Assembly: GCA_013696965.1 (NCBI GenBank)
Contig: JACCXN010000008.1
Location: 1 to 5,141 of the forward strand
DNA from: Bacteroidota bacterium
GTDB lineage: Bacteria; Bacteroidota; Bacteroidia; JACCXN01
Direction of reading: 5' to 3'
Length of the DNA: 5,141 bases
Shown here: piece after piece, positions 1 to 3,403 of the stretch
How the letters are laid out: the number at the start of each line of letters is the position of its first letter
Numbering within the stretch: the stretch's first letter is position 1
Made by a program: the position numbers and the translations under genes
The notes under the pieces: model-generated
Told to the model about the DNA's origin: nothing
Database searches by the model: none
What the model saw: the letters and a program-made list of their open reading frames with translations, nothing else

Positions 1-118
1 GCGAAATAGCCACCAAAAGCCCAAGTCCTGTTTTTTGAGTTATGCGCTACTCCCTCCTGTCGGACAAGGCGCAAGCCACAGGCGTAAGGAACTTTTATAT
101 TTAAAAGGGCCTGGTTCG

Positions 119-240
119 CTTTCTCCGTTTGAGTTTATCGCCCCCAAAAATCTGCACTAAATGCGCCAAAAAGAAAAGTTTTTTGTCACATTTAATGCTT
201 TGATTTTCTTCAAAGGGGCGAGAAACTCAAGCGGGGAAAG
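119..240. repeat. 26-bp imperfect inverted repeat (119-144 / 215-240)
   Basis: The left arm (119-144) and the reverse complement of the right arm (215-240) agree at 23 of 26 positions. Two of the three differences are T/C changes that still pair as G-U or G-T in a folded strand; the third, near 137, is a true mismatch. Beyond a small internal loop, GGCCT at 108-112 can pair with AGGCC at 245-249, lengthening the structure. The 70-nt interval holds smaller nested hairpins: CTTTGA (198-203) with TCAAAG (210-215, sharing one base with the right arm), and AAGAAAA (171-177) with TTTTCTT (204-210). These alternatives cannot all form together. Confidence 0.75.
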
Positions 241-341
241 GGCAAGGCCACAGCTCTATCAATATAAAAATAAAATTGCTTGATTGGGGGGCTTAAAATC
301 TATCAAGGATAGGGCTGAAATGAAAAAGGAATATTGTTTTA

Positions 342-362
342 TTGAGGGTCTTCCACCCTCAA
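342..362. repeat. Perfect 8-bp hairpin, TTGAGGGT-CTTCC-ACCCTCAA
   Basis: TTGAGGGT (342-349) and ACCCTCAA (355-362) are exact reverse complements around a 5-nt loop. No T-run follows on either strand, so it does not look like an intrinsic terminator. Its position between two larger inverted repeats fits a recognition hairpin for a DNA-binding or nicking protein, but that is inference. Confidence 0.7.
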
Positions 363-376
363 ACTCCTGGATGCTC

Positions 377-434
377 ATTTTTATTGATAAATCCGCACTG
401 CCAACCGCACTGCCAAAGCTTTATTAATAAAAAT
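377..434. repeat. 15-bp inverted repeat flanking a tandem 12-mer
   Basis: ATTTTTATTGATAAA (377-391) pairs with TTTATTAATAAAAAT (420-434) along all 15 positions, with one G-T wobble. The 28-nt interval is GC-richer than its surroundings and is almost filled by two copies of CCGCACTGCCAA. AT-rich arms around short duplicated motifs resemble origin architecture, though no initiator gene is visible to support that. Confidence 0.7.
393..416. repeat. Perfect tandem duplication of CCGCACTGCCAA (2 x 12 bp)
   Basis: Positions 393-404 and 405-416 are identical 12-mers with no spacer. They sit in the loop of the 377-434 inverted repeat. With two copies it is either a short iteron-like binding site or a simple slippage duplication; the sequence alone does not decide. 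Confidence 0.85.
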
Positions 435-497
435 CGAGCGATAAATACAAAATAATTGAAATTTTATTGTCCTTACTTACAGTGTGTTAAATGATTT

Positions 498-530
498 TTT
501 GGAAATATTTTACCAAAATCAGTGATTTTG
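498..530 (+). promoter_or_regulatory. Candidate promoter with overlapping palindromic operator
   Basis: TTTG at 498-501 and TGATTTTG at 523-530 resemble the Bacteroidota -33 (TTTG) and -7 (TAnnTTTG) boxes, with a 21-nt spacer and one mismatch in the -7 box. A perfect 17-bp palindrome, CAAAATCA-G-TGATTTTG (514-530), covers the -7 box. CCAAAATC occurs at 513-520 and again at 531-538. A repressor bound to the palindrome would block this promoter, which faces the small ORF at 606. The palindrome is certain; the promoter role is inferred. Confidence 0.35.
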
Positions 531-605
531 CCAAAATCGGAGATATTTATAAGATATATACTAATAATGGCAGAGATGCTGAATAAAAAAAATCAGATAT
601 GATAA

Positions 606-755
606 ATGAAAGCAAACAAACAAAATGAAGAAATCGGAATAAGCTTTTTAGGTTTTAAATTACGTAGTGTAAATCCTTCGCCAGAAGGAATAAAAATAAT
701 AAAAATGGTATTACTGTTTTTGTTGTTAATGGTAATTTTATTGAAAGTTTTATGA
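606..755 (+). CDS. Small single-span membrane protein (49 aa), hypothetical
   Basis: ATG at 606 opens a 49-codon frame ending in TGA at 753-755. Residues 1-32 are polar and basic (start MKANKQNEEIGI). Residues 32-49 are a strongly hydrophobic run (around KIIKMVLLFLLLMVILL), so the product is predicted to be anchored by one C-terminal transmembrane helix with its N-terminus in the cytoplasm. I do not recognise the family. It lies about 75 bp downstream of a promoter/operator-like palindrome. A 9-codon ORF starting near 600 overlaps it and could couple its translation. Its stop codon overlaps the first base of a strong inverted repeat. The lack of a clear Shine-Dalgarno is normal for Bacteroidota. 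It could be spurious, but the charge and hydrophobicity layout is protein-like. Confidence 0.45.
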   Translation: MKANKQNEEIGISFLGFKLRSVNPSPEGIKIIKMVLLFLLLMVILLKVL

Positions 756-799
756 TTTTATTTTTTTCAATTGAAATTATCAGTTGAAAAAAATAAAAT
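755..799. repeat. 19-bp AT-rich inverted repeat (possible terminator or cruciform)
   Basis: ATTTTATTTTTTTCAATTG (755-773) pairs over its full length with 781-799 across a 7-nt loop (AAATTAT), with a single G-T wobble. It begins at the stop codon of the 49-aa ORF and ends about 33 bp before the RHS ORF. The T7 and A7 tracts are inside the stem, so it could end transcription in either direction. However, the stem has almost no GC and no T-run follows it, unlike a classic intrinsic terminator. It could also be a cruciform or an insertion scar. Confidence 0.7.
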
Positions 800-832
800 A
801 GTGATGTGAAAAGTTTATCTTAGCCGTTGAAA

Positions 833-1717
833 ATGGGAGCTTTAAAACTTACATATAATCAAGAAAAACCATTGTTAAAAGTGGTGCAAGGAACTTTTTT
901 AAATGAGAAAAAAGGTTGTGCAGTGGCGTACCGTTATGGGTTTAACGGTATGGAGAAGGATGACGAGGTGAAGGGAGCGGGAAACCAATATACATCCTTA
1001 TATAGAGCATATGATCCTCGAATTGGAAGATGGTTAAGTATTGATCCAGAAACTAAACAATTTGCTGATTTGACTCCATATAATAATAATGAAAATAATC
1101 CTATTATAAATGCTGACCCAAATGGTGATTGCCCTTGGTGTGTAGGGGCATTAGTAGGAGCAGCATTAGATGTCGGTTTACAATTAACAGAAATTGCCCT
1201 TGATGATGATAAATCTTTAACTAATTTTAGTTTTACCTCGGTTGGGGTTTCAGCGGTAGCAGGTGCTACTGGAGTAGGAATTGCTACTAAAGTGGACAAG
1301 GTTTTGAAGGTTGCTAGCATTGCAAGTAAAACGGCCACTACAGTTATTAAGGTAACCACTAATGCTGCAACAGATGCTGCAACAAGTGTGGCAAGCCAAG
1401 TAATTAAAACGGGTGAGGTTAATGCTAAAGAAGTATTAATAGATGTGGTTGCAGGAGGAACAGTCGGAAAAGTTGCTGGTGATGCTGCGGAAAAAGCAGC
1501 TAAAAATTCGCCTGTAGGGAAGACATTAGCAAGACAAGCAGATAGAGCCGAAAGAGTAGCAGGAACTAACCCAAGACCTACACGACAAGCTGCAGCAGAA
1601 GCAGCAAAAAACAAAGTTGCAAATCACGCTGCAAGTCGTGGTACAGCAGCAGGCGTAGCAGCTTCTGGAACAGCCTCTGAAACAGTCAAAAAAGTAGTGG
1701 GGAAAGAAGAAAATTAA
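833..1717 (+). CDS. Orphan RHS-repeat-associated core C-terminal cassette with variable Ala/Gly-rich tail
   Basis: This 294-aa product carries the hallmarks of the end of the RHS core: YRYGFNGMEKDDE (33-45), YDPRIGRWLSIDP (60-72) and a PYN...NNP...ADPNG block (82-98), just where full-length RHS proteins switch to a variable toxin tip. None of the long upstream YD-repeat barrel is present, so it is a displaced tip cassette, not a complete RHS protein. The tail (99-294) has a CPWC motif (100-103), Gly/Val/Ala-rich segments (104-160), then an Ala-rich, probably helical stretch with many basic residues to the end. I see no recognisable nuclease, deaminase or protease motif. ATG 833 is preferred to the in-frame TTG at 827 because MGALKLTY is, from memory, the usual opening of such orphan Bacteroidota cassettes. 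A four-span membrane protein follows 24 bp later, fitting a toxin/immunity pair. It may be a silent donor cassette or a decayed copy. Confidence 0.85.
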   Translation: MGALKLTYNQEKPLLKVVQGTFLNEKKGCAVAYRYGFNGMEKDDEVKGAGNQYTSLYRAYDPRIGRWLSIDPETKQFADLTPYNNNENNPIINADPNGDCPWCVGALVGAALDVGLQLTEIALDDDKSLTNFSFTSVGVSAVAGATGVGIATKVDKVLKVASIASKTATTVIKVTTNAATDAATSVASQVIKTGEVNAKEVLIDVVAGGTVGKVAGDAAEKAAKNSPVGKTLARQADRAERVAGTNPRPTRQAAAEAAKNKVANHAASRGTAAGVAASGTASETVKKVVGKEEN

Positions 1718-1741
1718 AAAAGTAAATTGTTTAAAATTGTC

Positions 1742-2089
1742 ATGTTAAAAAGTAAAATAAATTTTACAAATCTAATTTTAGCCATAATAGGTTTTGGTAC
1801 AATTGCATTTTTTATAAATATAAAAACAGCCTTGTTTTTAATTGTTTTTTTATCTGAAATAGCAGTTGTTACATACCTTTTTATGAATATATATAATTAT
1901 TTTATAAGCAAAAGAGATATAAAACTTTTAAGATTGATTTTAGTTTTAGTATTTATTGCCCTAGCTATAAGTAGTCTATTATATTTTTTTTATGGAACCT
2001 ATGCCTTACTAAAACCTTTATCTATATCAGCATTAATCTTTGTGATGGTTTTAGGATTTAATTGGTGGCTGTCAAAAAGAAATGGCTAA
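1742..2089 (+). CDS. Four-span membrane protein; candidate immunity protein to the RHS cassette
   Basis: A 115-aa, very hydrophobic product with about four predicted transmembrane segments (roughly residues 8-25, 29-54, 61-83 and 93-110). These are separated by short basic loops (SKRDIK near 56-61; SKRNG at the C-terminus), putting loops and tail in the cytoplasm. ATG 1742 is preferred over an in-frame TTG at 1727, which would leave only 9 bp after the RHS stop. I do not recognise a named family. A small multi-span membrane protein immediately downstream of a polymorphic RHS tip is a common position for an immunity gene. Inner-membrane immunity would suit a tip that attacks the membrane or acts in the periplasm. 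That role rests on position only. The A/T-rich codon use matches the DNA around it. Confidence 0.75.
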   Translation: MLKSKINFTNLILAIIGFGTIAFFINIKTALFLIVFLSEIAVVTYLFMNIYNYFISKRDIKLLRLILVLVFIALAISSLLYFFYGTYALLKPLSISALIFVMVLGFNWWLSKRNG

Positions 2090-2145
2090 TCAAATTTTAC
2101 AAGTAAGAAGTGTAATTTCTTGCAAATTCCGAGAAACCCAGTAGG

Positions 2146-2185
2146 CGCGAAGCTGAAGCCAGGGGAAGTGTGTAAGGGCTTCGTG
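2146..2185. repeat. Stem-loop in a GC-richer island
   Basis: CGCGAAGC (2146-2153) pairs with GCTTCGTG (2178-2185) along 8 positions with one G-T. Alternatively GAAGCC (2155-2160) pairs with GGCTTC (2177-2182). The two pairings are mutually exclusive. The surrounding 90 bp differ sharply in composition from their neighbours, which suggests inserted DNA, a dispersed intergenic repeat or a structured RNA. I cannot tell which. Confidence 0.4.
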
Positions 2186-2379
2186 ACAAAGTACAGGCCA
2201 GGCTTTAGGAAAGGGTTTAGCATTCGATATGTCCGATTAAATTGGGTGTTTTTTTGTAGTGTAATTAAAGAGTTGATAAAGCCAAAAAGTGTTCTACGTA
2301 AAAAATGGGATTTAATATATTGTAAATCAAAAATTTAAGAAATATTATTTCCCTTTATTTTGGTGTCGTAATGTCAGTG

Positions 2380-2408
2380 GTTCAGCCTTGTTAATATACT
2401 TGCTGAAC
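2380..2408. repeat. 7-bp inverted repeat GTTCAGC / GCTGAAC
   Basis: GTTCAGC (2380-2386) and GCTGAAC (2402-2408) are exact reverse complements separated by 15 nt. No T-run follows on either strand, so it is not an evident terminator. Its right arm overlaps the first of three spaced TAyACTTGC motifs. Confidence 0.5.
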
Positions 2409-2481
2409 TTGTCTTTACTCCTAATTAGCTACACTTGCAATATCACAGAAAAAAAATAGCTTTTCTATACTTGCAGTATCA
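2395..2481. repeat. Three spaced copies of TAyACTTGC (35-36 bp period)
   Basis: TATACTTGC starts at 2395, TACACTTGC at 2430 and TATACTTGC at 2466. The last two copies extend to 17 bp with 15 matches (2429-2445 and 2465-2481, both ending in TATCA). The third is itself nearly palindromic (ATAC-TTGCA-GTAT). The intervening sequences are unrelated, so it is not a duplicated block. Binding sites for a regulator are possible. On the + strand each motif is also one mismatch from the TAnnTTTG -7 box. Confidence 0.5.
2449..2468 (-). terminator. Weak candidate terminator of the leftward operon
   Basis: Read on the minus strand, ATAG-AAAAG-CTAT is followed directly by a run of eight T. The stem has only four pairs, so folding energy would be low. 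It is listed because it lies about 20 bp downstream of the last codon of the leftward operon and has the right polarity. Confidence 0.25.
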
Positions 2482-2489
2482 TTAAAGAA

Positions 2490-2564
2490 TCAATCCGGTT
2501 TTAAGGTTTTTTTGCGCCGCAACTTTAACATTACCAGGTCACCTGATTTAAATTTTTGTTCCAT
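2490..2564 (-). pseudogene. 24-codon remnant resembling the N-terminus of a YodC/DUF2158-type protein
   Basis: ATG at 2564 reads MEQKFKSGDLVMLKLRRKK and stops at a TGA (2492-2490). From family knowledge, YodC/DUF2158 proteins are about 60-70 aa and open with a pattern like M-x-x-K-F-K-x-G-D-x-V-x-L-K-S-G-G-P-x-M. The first 14 residues here fit, and then the SGG-P core is replaced by LRRKK and the frame closes. Reading one frame over gives CGAKKP before another stop, so a frameshift plus 3' loss is plausible. The start lies 6 bp after the stop of the upstream membrane gene, so it is probably the third cistron of that operon. It could instead be a genuine micropeptide. Confidence 0.45.
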
Positions 2565-2570
2565 ATTAAA

Positions 2571-2858
2571 TTAAATTAAATTTTTGTTTTTCTTTTCCTG
2601 TTCAATAAAGAAAGCTACAATTATAACCAACAGGCAAAAGAATAGCATAATTGCAAATTTTTGAGACTGTTCTTTATTAAGCGTTATAATCCGCCATTTA
2701 ATAAGTAAAGGAAATATGGTAATAGCAAACCACCATACTAACTTATGCCACATCTTTTCACTAAAGGCCTTTATGCTCTTGTAATTTAAATCGGGCAGAT
2801 TATCATTAATTAGTTTGCCAAAAAATGATCCGGCTAAAAATATTAAAATCTCTTTCAT
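2571..2858 (-). CDS. Small membrane protein (95 aa), second gene of the repressor operon
   Basis: Begins at ATG 2858 with a TAAAGG-like ribosome site formed by the end of the upstream gene. An upstream ATG at 2921 would overlap the repressor gene by 59 bp and is less likely. The product has a hydrophobic N-terminal stretch (3-14, MKEILIFLAGSFFGKLI), a polar Asn/Asp/Lys segment (15-38), a strong transmembrane segment (about 40-58, rich in Trp and Phe), a second one (about 69-85), and a charged Lys-rich C-terminus. I do not recognise the family. The 4-bp gap to the XRE gene indicates translational coupling. A small membrane protein co-transcribed with a phage-type repressor could serve in superinfection exclusion or anti-phage sensing, but nothing in the sequence proves that. 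Confidence 0.75.
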   Translation of the reverse strand: MKEILIFLAGSFFGKLINDNLPDLNYKSIKAFSEKMWHKLVWWFAITIFPLLIKWRIITLNKEQSQKFAIMLFFCLLVIIVAFFIEQEKKNKNLI

Positions 2859-2862
2859 GCCT

Positions 2863-3231
2863 TTATGAAATGAATTGCTGATGAATAGTGCTTTTAAAAA
2901 TAAATCCGTCCAGGAACTCAATCAATAAATTTTTCTTATCCTCTGGTAATTGCTCTATTTTTTTAAACTGAATAAGTAAACGCTCATCCTTTAGCATGTC
3001 TGTTGCTTTATTGTCCAGTGTTCCGTTCATCAAATAATCCGGGCTAACTTCTAAAGCTCTTGCAATTTTATTCAGTACATCAGCCGAGGGGGAAGCATCC
3101 CCACGCTCATAACGGCCTATGTTGGTATAATGCACCCCGGCCAGCTTGGCCAGTTCCTGTTGAGATAACTCTTTATTATCCCTTGCATCCTTTAAACGGG
3201 TGGCTAATGTTGTTTTTGCTTGCTTTTTCAT
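2863..3231 (-). CDS. XRE-family helix-turn-helix transcriptional regulator
   Basis: A 122-aa DNA-binding protein. Residues about 8-67 form a Cro/C1-type HTH: TTLATRLKDARDNKELSQQE, then the helix-turn-helix ELAKLAGVHYTNIGRYERGD (residues 26-45), then the typical PSADVLNKIARALEVSPDYL ending. Residues 80-112 are a charged, probably helical tail (DERLLIQFKKIEQLPEDKKN) likely used for dimerisation. ATG 3231 is chosen over an ATG at 3270 because the domain starts there and a perfect -7 box lies within the longer form. It is transcribed away from the primase-NTPase gene across a 172-bp intergenic region, the layout of phage and satellite repressors. It probably represses the primase promoter, and perhaps its own, through sites in that region. 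Confidence 0.9.
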   Translation of the reverse strand: MKKQAKTTLATRLKDARDNKELSQQELAKLAGVHYTNIGRYERGDASPSADVLNKIARALEVSPDYLMNGTLDNKATDMLKDERLLIQFKKIEQLPEDKKNLLIEFLDGFIFKSTIHQQFIS

Positions 3232-3269
3232 ATGCTGAAACTTTAATGTAGAAATACTTATTAACAGCA

Positions 3270-3277
3270 CAAAGATA
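3270..3277 (-). promoter_or_regulatory. -7 box of the XRE operon (TATCTTTG on the minus strand)
   Basis: The minus strand reads TATCTTTG, an exact match to the Bacteroidota TAnnTTTG consensus, 38 nt upstream of the ATG at 3231. No clear TTTG -33 box sits at the expected distance, which is compatible with a weak or activated promoter. CATAATATG (3278-3286), a 9-bp palindrome, abuts the box on its upstream side and could be the repressor operator. Confidence 0.55.
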
Positions 3278-3337
3278 CATAATATGCACGCAAAAGACTG
3301 ATTTTATAAAGTGATTGTGAATAACTATTGCAAGTCC

Positions 3338-3371
3338 TTTGTAAATAAATAAAGTCAAAGTGATAAGTTTG
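3338..3371 (+). promoter_or_regulatory. Candidate promoter of the primase-NTPase gene
   Basis: TTTG (3338-3341) and TAAGTTTG (3364-3371) match the Bacteroidota -33 and -7 boxes, though the 22-nt spacer is slightly long. The -7 box is 32 nt before the ATG at 3404. CTTTG (3337-3341) and CAAAG (3356-3360) form an inverted repeat inside the promoter. AAAGTGAT occurs at 3308-3315 and again at 3357-3364, overlapping the -7 box. These are plausible operator sites for the divergent XRE protein. Confidence 0.5.
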
Positions 3372-3403
3372 TAGCGGAAACGCACATAAAAATTTTATCA
3401 ACA

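Larger units (their letters stand above)
1..434. other. Non-coding, inverted-repeat-rich region; candidate origin (ori/oriT) or element end
   Basis: I find no credible gene on either strand here. The stretch holds several inverted repeats: TGCGC/GCGCA (43-47 / 69-73) enclosing TGTC-G-GACA (58-66), a long imperfect stem at 119-144 / 215-240, a perfect 8-bp hairpin at 342-362, and a 15-bp inverted repeat at 377-434 enclosing a tandem 12-mer. Its first 250 bases are more GC-rich than the DNA that follows. Stacked hairpins plus short tandem repeats without coding sequence are typical of transfer or replication origins. No relaxase or Rep gene is in the window to confirm that, so the function is inferred. 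Confidence 0.3.
2090..2489. other. Intergenic region between the RHS unit and the leftward operon; no convincing gene
   Basis: About 400 bp with no gene I can support. It contains a GC-richer island (about 2128-2220) in otherwise AT-rich DNA, a 7-bp inverted repeat (2380-2386 / 2402-2408), three spaced TAyACTTGC motifs (2395-2481) and a weak leftward terminator-like element (2449-2468). A 72-codon frame at 2120-2338 has a TTG start and no internal ATG, and its translation resembles nothing I know. The two flanking transcription units converge here. Confidence 0.5.

Noticed and set aside
259-378. 39-codon frame on the minus strand (start MSIQEFEGGRPS)
   Set aside because: It spans the 342-362 hairpin, whose arms create the EGGRPS-like stretch. 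No promoter or ribosome site, and composition is not coding-like.
816-823. TATCTTAG as a -7 box for the RHS ORF
   Set aside because: It differs from TAnnTTTG by one base but would place transcription start almost on the ATG, and no -33 box lies at a proper distance.
934-1614. Long frame on the minus strand opposite the RHS gene
   Set aside because: Ala/Ser/Pro-rich translation typical of an antisense shadow; the + strand frame carries clear RHS motifs.
2097-2120. TTACA/TGTAA stem followed by TTTCTT as terminator of the RHS unit
   Set aside because: Only five AT-rich pairs and an interrupted T-run; too weak to call.
2120-2338. 72-codon frame on the + strand
   Set aside because: TTG start, no internal ATG, unlike any protein I know, and it runs through a folding GC-rich island. 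Treated as non-coding.
2395-2481. CRISPR-like array
   Set aside because: The shared motif is only 9-17 bp, spacing is short, there are only three units and no cas genes nearby.
3060-3385. Frames overlapping the XRE gene and its promoter region (+ 3060-3251 and - 3176-3385)
   Set aside because: They conflict with the clear HTH protein and run through its promoter; no recognisable domain.
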